DNA of 14,919 nt, from NCBI GenBank assembly GCA_002310055.1, contig DBXS01000012.1:1-14919 (forward strand), in the 5' to 3' direction. Positions within the stretch are counted from its first letter, which is position 1. The number at the start of each line of letters is the position of its first letter. The notes beneath the pieces were generated by a model. The model did no database searches. It was not told the DNA's origin and saw only the letters and a list, made by a program, of their open reading frames with translations. Shown piece by piece: positions 6,296 through 14,020 of the stretch. The position numbers and the translations under genes are program-made. Source of the stretch: Clostridiales bacterium UBA1206. GTDB lineage: Bacteria; Bacillota; Clostridia; Oscillospirales; CAG-382.

Positions 6296-7069
6296 ATGAA
6301 GATAGGCATCATTTCAGATTCTCTGCGTCTCGGCTTTGCCGAAAGCGTAAAGAAAGCCGCCTCGCTCGGCGCGCAGGGCATACAGAAGTATATGACGTAC
6401 GGCGATTTTGCCGCTGAAAACCTCACTCCCGCCCGCATAGCCGAGATCCGCGACATTATGGATTCCAACGGTATGGTGTTTTCCGCCATCTGCGGCGATT
6501 TCGGCTGGGATCTCACCCATCCCAACGTCGTCGAAAAATCCAAAGCCGTGCTCGAAAAGACCAAAGAACTGGGCTGCAATATCGTCACCACCCATATCGG
6601 CCGTATCGACAGGACCGACGACGCGCGCAACGAGATCCTGCGTAAGAATGCGCTCGCGCTTGCCGAATACGCTCACAGCATGGGCGCTTATTTCGCAAGC
6701 GAGACCGGCACCGAAAAAGCCGCCGATCTGCGCTGGTTCCTCGACACCGTCGGCGTTCCCGGCATAGCCGTGAACCTCGACCCGGCAAACCTCGTCATGT
6801 GCGCCGACGACGATCCCGTCGCCGCCGTAAAGACGCTCGCGCCCTATATCGTGCATACTCACGCCAAGGACGGTATCCGCCGCGCCGACGGCACCTGGCT
6901 CGAAGTTCCTCTCGGCAAAGGCGGCGTCAAATGGCCCGAATACCTCAAAGCGCTCGATTCCATCGGCTACAAAGGCTACCTCACCATCGAACGCGAAGTG
7001 GGCGACGACCCCGCCGGCGATATCGGCATGGCGGTCGATTTCCTCAAAGAAAACCTTTCAGCAATATAA
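6296..7069 (+). CDS. TIM-barrel sugar phosphate isomerase/epimerase family protein
   Basis: This 257-residue protein belongs to the xylose-isomerase-like TIM-barrel superfamily (AP endonuclease 2 fold), which holds many ketose/keto-acid epimerases. The barrel begins MKIGIISDSL. Likely metal ligands on successive strands are Glu136 (SETG), Asp162 (NLDPAN), His189 in HTHAKD (187-192) and Glu232 (TIERE). CGDFG (66-70) and TTHIGR (98-103) are also typical. It is cytoplasmic, with no signal peptide. GGAGGG lies 8 nt before the ATG. The gene follows yfbR by 20 nt and precedes a UxuB-like SDR by 15 nt, so the three are probably co-transcribed. The pairing suggests an epimerase or isomerase of a keto-sugar acid such as fructuronate or tagaturonate, but the substrate cannot be read from the sequence. 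It is too short for mannonate dehydratase UxuA. Confidence 0.82.
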   Translation: MKIGIISDSLRLGFAESVKKAASLGAQGIQKYMTYGDFAAENLTPARIAEIRDIMDSNGMVFSAICGDFGWDLTHPNVVEKSKAVLEKTKELGCNIVTTHIGRIDRTDDARNEILRKNALALAEYAHSMGAYFASETGTEKAADLRWFLDTVGVPGIAVNLDPANLVMCADDDPVAAVKTLAPYIVHTHAKDGIRRADGTWLEVPLGKGGVKWPEYLKALDSIGYKGYLTIEREVGDDPAGDIGMAVDFLKENLSAI

Positions 7070-7084
7070 AATAAGGCGAATATT

Positions 7085-7921
7085 ATGTCTGTTCCTTTCA
7101 AACCCGATCTCAACGGCAGAGTCGCCGTCATAACCGGCGGCGGCGGAGTGCTTTGCTCCGTCTTTGCCGAATCTCTTGCCGAATGCGGCGCGGCCGTCGC
7201 GGTGCTCGACCTTTCGCTGCCCGCGGCTGAAACAGTTGCGGAAAAAATCCGCGCGCACGGCGGCACGGCGCGCGCATACGCATGCAACGTGCTTAAAAAA
7301 GAAGAACTCTTATCTGTGCGCGACAGCGTCCGCGCCGAACTCGGCGGACCCGATATCCTTATAAACGGCGCGGGAGGGAATTCGCCCAAGGCGACTACCG
7401 ATTGCGAGCAGTACGATCCCGAATGCGCAAAGAGCTTTTTCGAGCTCGCGCCCGAAGGGTTCGGCTTCGTGTTCGATTTAAACATACTCGGCACCTTCCT
7501 GCCCACGCAGGTGTTTGCCGAGGGTATGGCGGCGGCGGGTCACGGCTGCATTATCAACATTTCGTCCATGAACGCATTCCGTCCGCTTACAAAGATCCCG
7601 GCGTATTCGGCTGCAAAAGCCGGCGTTTCCAACCTCACTATGTGGCTGGCGACCCATTTTGCGAACACCGGCGTGCGCGTCAACGCCATCGCTCCCGGCT
7701 TCTTTGTGACCAAACAGAACAAGGACCTGCTGTTCGATAAGGACGGTGTCCCCACGCCCCGCACCCACAAGATACTCGCCGCCACCCCCATGGGAAGGTT
7801 CGGCAGACCCGAAGAACTCGTCGGCGCGCTGCTGTTTTTGTGCGACGACAACGCCTCTTCATTTGTTAACGGCGTCATCCTTCCGGTCGACGGCGGATTT
7901 TCCGCTTATTCCGGCGTTTAA
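7085..7921 (+). CDS. SDR-family D-mannonate oxidoreductase / fructuronate reductase (UxuB/YjmF type)
   Basis: This 278-residue short-chain dehydrogenase resembles the Bacillus YjmF/UxuB group, which is thought to reduce D-fructuronate to D-mannonate with NAD(H). The nucleotide loop is TGGGGVLC (17-24), a group-specific variant of TGxxxGxG. Asp42 at the end of beta-2 (VLDLS) favours NAD over NADP. NGAGGNSPKATT (94-105), SSMNAF (160-165) with the catalytic serine, and YSAAK (174-178) with the catalytic Tyr and Lys are all present. So are the C-terminal TPMGRFGRPEEL (234-245) and VDGGFSAYSGV, the latter running to the end. The ribosome binding site is weak (AAGGCG) and the gap to the TIM-barrel gene is 15 nt. 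The exact substrate is inferred from family resemblance; no other hexuronate enzyme is in the window. Confidence 0.83.
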   Translation: MSVPFKPDLNGRVAVITGGGGVLCSVFAESLAECGAAVAVLDLSLPAAETVAEKIRAHGGTARAYACNVLKKEELLSVRDSVRAELGGPDILINGAGGNSPKATTDCEQYDPECAKSFFELAPEGFGFVFDLNILGTFLPTQVFAEGMAAAGHGCIINISSMNAFRPLTKIPAYSAAKAGVSNLTMWLATHFANTGVRVNAIAPGFFVTKQNKDLLFDKDGVPTPRTHKILAATPMGRFGRPEELVGALLFLCDDNASSFVNGVILPVDGGFSAYSGV

Positions 7922-7944
7922 AAAAGAATTCGATATTTTACAAT
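7917..7944 (+). promoter_or_regulatory. Possible weak promoter before the solute-binding lipoprotein
   Basis: TTTAAA (7917-7922) and TACAAT (7939-7944) are 16 bp apart at the SDR stop codon, in an AT-rich 52-nt gap. The -35 is far from consensus. If real, it would let the lipoprotein be expressed apart from the three upstream genes. Confidence 0.3.
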
Positions 7945-7973
7945 AAAAAAACAAACCCGAAAGGAGTCCCCAG

Positions 7974-9530
7974 ATGAAAAGAATCCTCTGCATCGTCCTT
8001 GCGCTCGTGATCTTCGCGCTTTGCTTCGTGAGTTGCTCCAAGGACAACGAATCAGAATCGAAACCCGATTCCAGCACCCCTGTTTCCACCCCCGAAACTT
8101 CCGGCACCGAAAACTCCGGCACCGGCGAAGAGTCGAGCGAGACTTCGTCCGACGACCGGTGGCGCGGTGAAAACGGCGATTACGTTTCGCCCAACGAAAA
8201 AATCGATACCGTGGCCGTTTTCGGCGAAGAGTACGCGGAATTCCACGTGCTCGTCAAAGGCGACGACAACGGCACCTACCAGTCGGATGACTTCACTACC
8301 GGCAGCGAACTTTACGGCGATACGCTCGACACCGCCGTGTCCCAGAGAAACGCCTATATACTCGATAATTACGGTGTCACTATAGTTCCGCATAAAGAAA
8401 AGGGCATAAATAACCTTATCCGCGAAGATATCAGCGTCGGCGGACAGTACGACCTCGTGATGCCGAACATTCCGTTCCTTGCGACGCTCGCATCCGAAGG
8501 CAACCTCATCGACCTTTACACGCTCGAAGACGTCAATATCGACGCTCCCTGGTACGATCAGAACGCTAACGAGACGTTCTCGATGAACCATCAGCTGTTC
8601 TTCACCACCGGCGATATCACCATACTCAACAAAGTGTGCACCATCGGCCTCATATTCGGCAAAGAACTGCTCGCTACCAACCCCGATCTCGAAGATCCTT
8701 ATCAGCTCGTCAGGGACCATCAGTGGACCTATGATAAAATGAAACAAATGTCCCGCCTCGTCACCGCCGACACCGACGGCGAAGCCGGCATGTCCGTCAA
8801 CGATACCTGGGGCTTCCTCACCTCCTATGGCGATGTAGTTAACCTGTACGGCGGCTTCGGTCTGCATATGTGCGAAAAGGACGCCAACGACTATCCGTAT
8901 TTCTCGCTCGGTAATGACGAGCGCGCTCAGACCATACTTCAGGAGATCCTTACCGACTTCGCCGAAGAAGGCAGCTGGCGCGTATTCGCTCAGTCCTTCC
9001 CGCCCGATATCTGGGTCACCTCTCTCGACGCTATCGAAGAGGGCAGGATCCTCTTCCGTCCTTCCGCTTTCTCGGCTACCACCAAACTTCGCAAGCGCGG
9101 CGTCAACTTCGGTATCATCCCGCTTCCTCTTTACGACGAAAACCAGGATAACTACTTCGCATACTGCGGCACCAGCCAGACCGCCGGTTTCGGCGTCCTC
9201 GTCAGCTGCAGAAACGCCGAATTCTCGGCTTATATGCTCGACGCCATCAGTGCTTCTTCCAAGAACTTCGTGACCCGCGCCTATATGGAAGTCAACCTCA
9301 AAGGCAAGGACGCGCGTGAGGATGAAGACCTCGAAATGCTCGAGATCATCTTCGGCAACATCCTTTACGATATAGGTGATGTCAACAACTTCGGCAGCAT
9401 CAATACTCTGATATATAACCTCGCTCAGCAGGGCAGCACCGAAGTCACCGCTATGATAGAATCCAACCGCGGACCTATCGAGACGGCTATAGAAGACGTC
9501 ATCGAAGCTTATCAGGCACTTCAGGACTGA
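7974..9530 (+). CDS. Extracellular solute-binding lipoprotein (ABC transporter type)
   Basis: This 518-residue lipoprotein has a signal peptide ending in lipobox FVSC (lipidated Cys21) and a Ser/Thr/Glu-rich tether to about residue 62. A globular region of about 450 residues follows. It has the look of family-1 sugar/oligosaccharide-binding proteins that are abundant in gut Clostridia: YDLVMPNIPFL, PWYDQNANE, FFTTGDI and a late hinge segment RPSAFSATTKLR. This assignment rests on overall resemblance and is less sure than the lipoprotein call. AAAGGAG lies 8 nt before the ATG. It follows the UxuB-like SDR by 52 nt and ends at a strong terminator. No permease or ATPase gene is in the window, so its transporter partner is elsewhere or the protein acts as an orphan binder. 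A sugar or sugar acid ligand is an inference from its neighbours. Confidence 0.75.
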   Translation: MKRILCIVLALVIFALCFVSCSKDNESESKPDSSTPVSTPETSGTENSGTGEESSETSSDDRWRGENGDYVSPNEKIDTVAVFGEEYAEFHVLVKGDDNGTYQSDDFTTGSELYGDTLDTAVSQRNAYILDNYGVTIVPHKEKGINNLIREDISVGGQYDLVMPNIPFLATLASEGNLIDLYTLEDVNIDAPWYDQNANETFSMNHQLFFTTGDITILNKVCTIGLIFGKELLATNPDLEDPYQLVRDHQWTYDKMKQMSRLVTADTDGEAGMSVNDTWGFLTSYGDVVNLYGGFGLHMCEKDANDYPYFSLGNDERAQTILQEILTDFAEEGSWRVFAQSFPPDIWVTSLDAIEEGRILFRPSAFSATTKLRKRGVNFGIIPLPLYDENQDNYFAYCGTSQTAGFGVLVSCRNAEFSAYMLDAISASSKNFVTRAYMEVNLKGKDAREDEDLEMLEIIFGNILYDIGDVNNFGSINTLIYNLAQQGSTEVTAMIESNRGPIETAIEDVIEAYQALQD

Positions 9531-9549
9531 GTTAAAAGTCTGATGCTTT

Positions 9550-9581
9550 AAAGGAAAGGCAGCAAGTCTGCCTTTCCTTTT
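9550..9581 (+). terminator. Terminator of the yfbR-to-lipoprotein operon
   Basis: AAAGGAAAGGCAG (9550-9562) and CTGCCTTTCCTTT (9568-9580) form a perfect 13-bp stem with a 5-nt loop, 19 nt after the lipoprotein stop. The T-tail is short (TTTT), but the stem is strong. It insulates the following metal operon. Confidence 0.9.
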
Positions 9582-9601
9582 CAAATATGTAAAAAAAACT
9601 A

Positions 9602-9630
9602 TTGACAAATCGTTTCCGGCGTGATACAAT
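9602..9630 (+). promoter_or_regulatory. Promoter of the metal-efflux operon
   Basis: TTGACA (9602-9607) and TACAAT (9625-9630) are 17 bp apart, with TGA before the -10 (extended -10). Transcription should start near 9637, at the left edge of the operator dyad. Confidence 0.9.
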
Positions 9631-9637
9631 TAAGCAA

Positions 9638-9661
9638 ATGTTTAATTAAACATACGTTTAA
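9638..9661. promoter_or_regulatory. Operator dyad, probably for an ArsR/SmtB-type metal-responsive repressor
   Basis: ATGTTTAATTAAACAT (9638-9653) is a perfect 16-bp palindrome. Its right half-site TTAAAC (9646-9651) also pairs with a third half-site GTTTAA (9656-9661) across a 4-nt centre, giving the order GTTTAA-TTAAAC-ATAC-GTTTAA. The site spans the predicted transcription start, so a bound protein would block RNA polymerase. AACAT-n-TGTT-type dyads are typical of ArsR/SmtB repressors such as CadC and ZiaR. No regulator gene is in the window. Confidence 0.7.
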
Positions 9662-9682
9662 TCGTTTGTCCGGAGGCGGAAT

Positions 9683-11590
9683 ATGGAAAAAGAGACCAAA
9701 AAGGGAATTGTGCGTATAGCTGCGGCGGCGCTGCTGCTCGCGGCGGCGTTCATTATACAAAAGACCGTCGAACTGCCTATGTGGCAGTATCTGCTCATAT
9801 ATCTTGTCCCTTATTTCACTGCCGGGTACGACACAGTGATCGAAGCGTTTGAAAAATTGTTCCGCGGCGAACTGCTGGACGAAGATTTCCTTATGACCGC
9901 GGCAACTTTCGGCGCTTTGGGGATCGGTTTTCTGCCCAATTCCGAACCGCAGTTTGCCGAAGCGGTCTTCGTGATGCTTTTCTTCCGTATAGGCGAGCTC
10001 TTTGAAGAGATCGCCGAAGGCAAAAGCCGCAGATCGGTCGCGGCTCTTATGGATATCCGCCCCGACACGGCGTTCGTCGTGCGAGGCGGCGAGACGTTCG
10101 AAGTCGCTCCCGATACGGTTGAAGTCGGCGAAACTATCGCAGTGCGTCCCGGCGAGCGCATACCGCTCGACGGCACGGTTACAGAAGGCGTTTCGTCGCT
10201 CGACGTTTCGGCGCTCACCGGCGAAAGCCTCCCGCGCGAGGTCGCAGTCGGCGATAACGTCGTTTCCGGCTGCGTGAATATTTCGGGCGTGTTGAGCGTC
10301 CGCGTGACAAAACCCTACGGCGAATCGACCGTCGCGCGCATACTTGACCTCGTCGAAAACGCCGCGGAAGGGAAATCCAAGCGCGAAAAGTTCATCACAC
10401 GCTTTGCGCGCATATACACTCCGGCGGTCATAATCGCCGCCGTGCTGCTCGCAGTCGTGCCTCCGCTCGTTTCGGGCGATTTCGCGGCCGAATTCCCGGT
10501 ATATTTCGCTCGCGCGCTGACTTTCCTTGTCGTTTCGTGCCCGTGCGCGCTGGTCGTTTCGGTGCCGCTCGCGTTCTTCTGCGGTATCGGCTGCGCGTCT
10601 TCCAAGGGCATACTCATAAAAGGTTCCGGCTGCGCCGAATCGCTTTCCAAGCTCGGCGTGTGCGTTTTCGATAAGACCGGAACGCTCACCAAAGGCGTGT
10701 TCAGCGTCACCACGGTCCACCCCGAAAGTATGGGCGAGGAAGAACTCCTGCACCTCGCTTCGCACGTCGAAAACTTTTCCACCCATCCCATCGCCGCGTC
10801 GCTTCGGGAAGCGTATTCGCACAGCGACGACGAATGCGACGTCCGCGACGTCCGCGAATACGCGGGGGAAGGCGTGACCGCTTCGGTAAACGGCAGAACC
10901 GTGGCTGTCGGCAACGGGAAACTTATGCAGTCGCTGAATATCCCGGTGTGCGAATGTGAAAAATGTGAAAACCTCGGCACGCTCGTCCACGTGGCGATCG
11001 ACGGCGTTTACGCCGGCCACGTCGTTGTTTCGGATAAAATAAAAGACGATTCTGCTTTCGCCGTTTCGGCGCTGCGTTCGGTCGGAATCAGCCGCGCCGT
11101 TATGCTCACCGGCGACCGCGAAACCATCGCCGCCGCGGTGGCAAAGCAGGCGGGAATAGACGAATACCGCGCAGACCTTATGCCGCAGGACAAAGTGCGC
11201 ATAGTAAAAGAGCTCGCCTCCGCCGACACGGACGGAAAAACGCTGGCTTTCGCCGGCGACGGCATCAACGACGCGCCCGTGCTGGCGTGCGCCGACGTCG
11301 GTATCGCGATGGGCGCGCTGGGCTCCGACGCCGCGGTCGAGGCCGCCGACGTGGTGCTTATGGACGACAAACTTTCCAAGATCGCGCTCGCCGTGCGCAT
11401 AGCCAAACGCACGCTGGGCATCGCCCGTGCGAACATAGCCTTTTCGCTCGGCGTAAAGGCGGCTATCCTCATACTCGCCGTCTTCGGCTACGCGCCTCTG
11501 TGGCTCGCCGTGTTCGGCGACGTCGGCGTGACCGTGCTCGCCGTGCTCAATTCGATGCGCGCGCTTAAGATAAAAGAAAATACTATATAA
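9683..11590 (+). CDS. Zn/Cd/Pb-type heavy-metal P1B ATPase (ZntA/CadA class), no N-terminal metal domain
   Basis: This 635-residue inner-membrane pump exports divalent soft metals using ATP. Visible motifs are TGES (179-182, actuator), the CPC metal site (286-288) in SCPCALVVSVPL, phosphorylated Asp330 in DKTGTLT, HP (368-369, nucleotide domain) and GDGINDAP (525-532). Lys592 in the seventh helix and Asp613 in FGDVG mark the Zn/Cd/Pb (P1B-2) class, as in ZntA. Unlike ZntA or CadA it has no HMA domain: the first helix starts by residue 10. An unusual C-E-C-E-K-C cluster (423-428) sits in the nucleotide-binding domain. GGAGG lies 6 nt before the ATG. It is first in the operon, directly behind the metal-type operator; an HMA protein gene follows 16 nt after its stop. 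Metal preference is inferred from the membrane motifs. Confidence 0.93.
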   Translation: MEKETKKGIVRIAAAALLLAAAFIIQKTVELPMWQYLLIYLVPYFTAGYDTVIEAFEKLFRGELLDEDFLMTAATFGALGIGFLPNSEPQFAEAVFVMLFFRIGELFEEIAEGKSRRSVAALMDIRPDTAFVVRGGETFEVAPDTVEVGETIAVRPGERIPLDGTVTEGVSSLDVSALTGESLPREVAVGDNVVSGCVNISGVLSVRVTKPYGESTVARILDLVENAAEGKSKREKFITRFARIYTPAVIIAAVLLAVVPPLVSGDFAAEFPVYFARALTFLVVSCPCALVVSVPLAFFCGIGCASSKGILIKGSGCAESLSKLGVCVFDKTGTLTKGVFSVTTVHPESMGEEELLHLASHVENFSTHPIAASLREAYSHSDDECDVRDVREYAGEGVTASVNGRTVAVGNGKLMQSLNIPVCECEKCENLGTLVHVAIDGVYAGHVVVSDKIKDDSAFAVSALRSVGISRAVMLTGDRETIAAAVAKQAGIDEYRADLMPQDKVRIVKELASADTDGKTLAFAGDGINDAPVLACADVGIAMGALGSDAAVEAADVVLMDDKLSKIALAVRIAKRTLGIARANIAFSLGVKAAILILAVFGYAPLWLAVFGDVGVTVLAVLNSMRALKIKENTI

Positions 11591-11606
11591 AGCAAGGTGA
11601 AATAAA

Positions 11607-11834
11607 ATGTTCGAAAAAACTCAGACCGTAACGTTCGGAATTCAGGGAATGATGTGCAAACATTGCGTCGCCCACGTCGGCGAAGCGCTCAAAGCGTGCA
11701 AAGGCGTCAAAAAGTTTTCTGTAAGTCTTGAAAACTCGTCCGCGCAGGCGGTATACGCGCCGTCGCTCGTCTCGGCGGAAGAAATCGCCCGGGCGATAAC
11801 TGCCGCCGGATATCCCGCGGTCGTAAAAGAATGA
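11607..11834 (+). CDS. Free HMA-domain metallochaperone (CopZ-like)
   Basis: This 75-residue protein is a single heavy-metal-associated domain with the metal loop GMMCKHC (14-20; Cys17, Cys20) and the expected beta-alpha-beta-beta-alpha-beta pattern. Such proteins bind Cu(I), less often Zn(II), and hand it to P1B ATPases. AAGGTGA lies 5 nt before the ATG. Its stop overlaps the start of the CopA-type ATPase (ATGA), so the two are translationally coupled, which favours a copper role. The ATPase upstream lacks any HMA domain, so a service to that pump is also possible. It is soluble and cytoplasmic, with no signal peptide. Confidence 0.9.
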   Translation: MFEKTQTVTFGIQGMMCKHCVAHVGEALKACKGVKKFSVSLENSSAQAVYAPSLVSAEEIARAITAAGYPAVVKE

Positions 11835-13975
11835 CTCAAAACGTAAGGATACGCGTGGGCGGCATGAGCTGCGTGCGCTGTTCCGCCGCGGTCACTCACG
11901 CGCTCACGCAGATAAACGGCGTGCTTTCCGCCGACGTCTCGTACGCCGCCGGGTACGCCGATATCGAATACGATCCGTCGCTTGCCGATATTCGCGCAAT
12001 GGAAAAAGCCATACGCGCGGCAGGCTATTCCGTCGTGCGCGACGAAGCGGAATACAGAAAGTGCGAATACCGTACTCTGCTCATATTGTTTATAATTTCC
12101 GCATTGTGCGCGCTTCCGTTTTTGTTCACGATGGCGCTTATGTTCGCGTTCCCGAACGCGCAAATAACGCACGTCATGCATCACAACGGATGGTGGCAGC
12201 TCATACTTTCTGTCCCCGTGCAGTTCGGCGTGGGATACCGGTTTTATAAAGCCGCGTTCCTTTCTTTAAAGAATAAGAGCCCCGGGATGGATCTGCTCAT
12301 AGCCGTCGGCACTTCCGCTTCGTGGGGATACAGCCTTTATATCCTGCTTTCGGGCGGGAACGTGTTCTATTTCGAAAGCGGCGTCGTCATCATTACGCTC
12401 GTCCTGCTCGGCAAACTGCTCGAAGCGCGCGCGCGGACCAAGACTTCGGCGGCGATAAGAAAGCTCGCCGATCTCGCGCCAAAGACAGCGGTGTTGGTCG
12501 TTGACGGCGAAGAGACCGTCGTCCCTCTTTCGCAGATCAAACGCGGCGATATCCTCGCCGTCAAACCGGGAGCGAGCGTCCCCGCGGACGGCGTGGTCGT
12601 CGAAGGCGCCACATCGGTGGACGAATCTATGCTCACCGGCGAAAGTATGCCGGTCGAAAAGCAAACGGGTTCCGAACTCTACGGCGGCACGGTCAACGGC
12701 AACGGCTACGTGCTGATGCGCGCCGCCGGCGTCGGCAGCGATACGGTGCTTTCGGGGATCATCCGCCTGGTCGAAGAAGCGCAGTCTTCCAAAGCGCACA
12801 TACAAAAACTCGCCGATAAAGTGGCGGCGATATTCGTACCCGCAGTTATGGGCGTGGCTTTGCTCACCTTTTTCATAAGCTATATTATCGCAGAAGACCT
12901 TTCCGGTTCCGTCAACCGCGCGGTCAGCGTGCTCGTCATCGCCTGCCCGTGTTCGCTCGGGCTCGCGACTCCCACCGCGCTTATGGTCGGGATGGGCCGC
13001 GGCGCCGGGATGGGGATACTCATCAAAAACGCCGAATCGCTCGAACGTGCCTGCACGCTCAAAGCGCTCGCCATAGATAAGACCGGCACCGTCACCGAAG
13101 GAAAGATGCGCGTTACGGATTTCATCTGCATAAACGGCGGCGAAGAGGAGCTCAAAAAGCTCGCGTCTTCGGCGGAAAGGCTCTCCGAACATCCGCTTGC
13201 GCAGACGATAGCTTCGTATTACGGCGGCGAACCCTACGCCGCTGAAAAATTCGTCTCTTACCCCGGCAGGGGTATATCCGCGATCTGCGGCGGCAGGGAC
13301 GTGAAGATCGGCACGTCTGCTTTCACTTCAGGCGAAGCGTACGAGGAAACGGCAAACGAACTCCGCGCGCAGGGCAAGACCGCGGTATTTATGAGCGTCG
13401 ACGGCGTTGTGAGCGCCGTCATCGCCGTTTCGGACCGCGTGCGCGCAAATTCCGCGCAGACGGTGCGCGAACTCAGGGAAATGGGCATCAGCACCGTCAT
13501 GGTCACGGGCGATAACGAACGCACCGCGCGTTTCGTCGCCGAAGACGCCGCGTTCGATACGTTCGTCGCGGGCGTGCTGCCGGAAGGCAAAGTCGGCGCG
13601 ATAAACGAACTGCGGCAAAAATACGGCCCCGTGGGCGCGGTCGGCGACGGCATCAACGACGCGCCGGCGCTCGCGGCTTCCGACGTAGGGTTCGCCGTGG
13701 GCAGCGGCACCGATATCGCAATGGAAGCGGGCGACGTGGTGCTCATAGGCGAAGGAATCGACCGCCTGCCTCTTGCGCTGGCGCTTTCCAAAGCCACGAT
13801 GCGCAAGATCAAGCAAAACCTGTTCTGGGCGTTCTTCTATAACGTCATAGGCATCCCAATTGCCGCGGCGGGATTGCTTTCGCCGATGATCGCCGGAGCG
13901 GCGATGTCGTTCAGCTCGGTGTTCGTAGTGAGCAATTCGCTGCATTTGCGCAAGGTCAAACTTAAGACCAAATAA
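11831..13975 (+). CDS. copA: Copper-translocating P1B ATPase CopA
   Basis: This 714-residue Cu(I) export ATPase has one N-terminal HMA domain with GMSCVRC (11-17). Motifs in order are TGES (269-272), CPC (372-374) in ACPCSLGLATP, phosphorylated Asp416 in DKTGTVTEG, SEHP (452-455) and GDGINDAPAL (605-614). YN (670-671) in the seventh helix and M-x-x-SS (692-696) in the eighth define the copper (P1B-1) class. About eight membrane helices are present, beginning near residue 82. A short His-rich stretch MHHNGWW (116-122) lies in the first external loop. The start overlaps the chaperone stop by 4 nt and has only a weak ribosome binding site, so translation probably depends on the upstream gene. 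It is the last gene of the metal operon. Confidence 0.96.
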   Translation: MTQNVRIRVGGMSCVRCSAAVTHALTQINGVLSADVSYAAGYADIEYDPSLADIRAMEKAIRAAGYSVVRDEAEYRKCEYRTLLILFIISALCALPFLFTMALMFAFPNAQITHVMHHNGWWQLILSVPVQFGVGYRFYKAAFLSLKNKSPGMDLLIAVGTSASWGYSLYILLSGGNVFYFESGVVIITLVLLGKLLEARARTKTSAAIRKLADLAPKTAVLVVDGEETVVPLSQIKRGDILAVKPGASVPADGVVVEGATSVDESMLTGESMPVEKQTGSELYGGTVNGNGYVLMRAAGVGSDTVLSGIIRLVEEAQSSKAHIQKLADKVAAIFVPAVMGVALLTFFISYIIAEDLSGSVNRAVSVLVIACPCSLGLATPTALMVGMGRGAGMGILIKNAESLERACTLKALAIDKTGTVTEGKMRVTDFICINGGEEELKKLASSAERLSEHPLAQTIASYYGGEPYAAEKFVSYPGRGISAICGGRDVKIGTSAFTSGEAYEETANELRAQGKTAVFMSVDGVVSAVIAVSDRVRANSAQTVRELREMGISTVMVTGDNERTARFVAEDAAFDTFVAGVLPEGKVGAINELRQKYGPVGAVGDGINDAPALAASDVGFAVGSGTDIAMEAGDVVLIGEGIDRLPLALALSKATMRKIKQNLFWAFFYNVIGIPIAAAGLLSPMIAGAAMSFSSVFVVSNSLHLRKVKLKTK

Positions 13976-14015
13976 AAAAAGCGCTTCCGCGTTCATACGG
14001 AAGCGCCGCTTTTTT
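13976..14015. terminator. Bidirectional terminator between copA and the YhhN-family gene
   Basis: GCGCTTCCG (13981-13989) and CGGAAGCGC (13998-14006) form a perfect 9-bp stem with an 8-nt loop. A-tract on the left and T-tract (14010-14015) on the right allow it to work in both directions. It starts directly at the copA stop, and the convergent gene ends at 14021. Confidence 0.88.
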
Positions 14016-14020
14016 GTATT

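Noticed and set aside
8052..9629. 525-codon minus-strand open frame opposite the solute-binding lipoprotein
   Set aside because: It is a codon-bias shadow: no recognisable domain, and it runs through the terminator and promoter region at 9550-9630.
9531..9682. Riboswitch or leader peptide before the metal operon
   Set aside because: The region is fully explained by a terminator, a promoter and an operator; the leader after the predicted start is about 45 nt and has no further structure.
9599..11020. 473-codon minus-strand open frame opposite the Zn-type ATPase
   Set aside because: The translation is rich in Arg, His and Asp without motifs, and the true ATPase is unambiguous on the plus strand.
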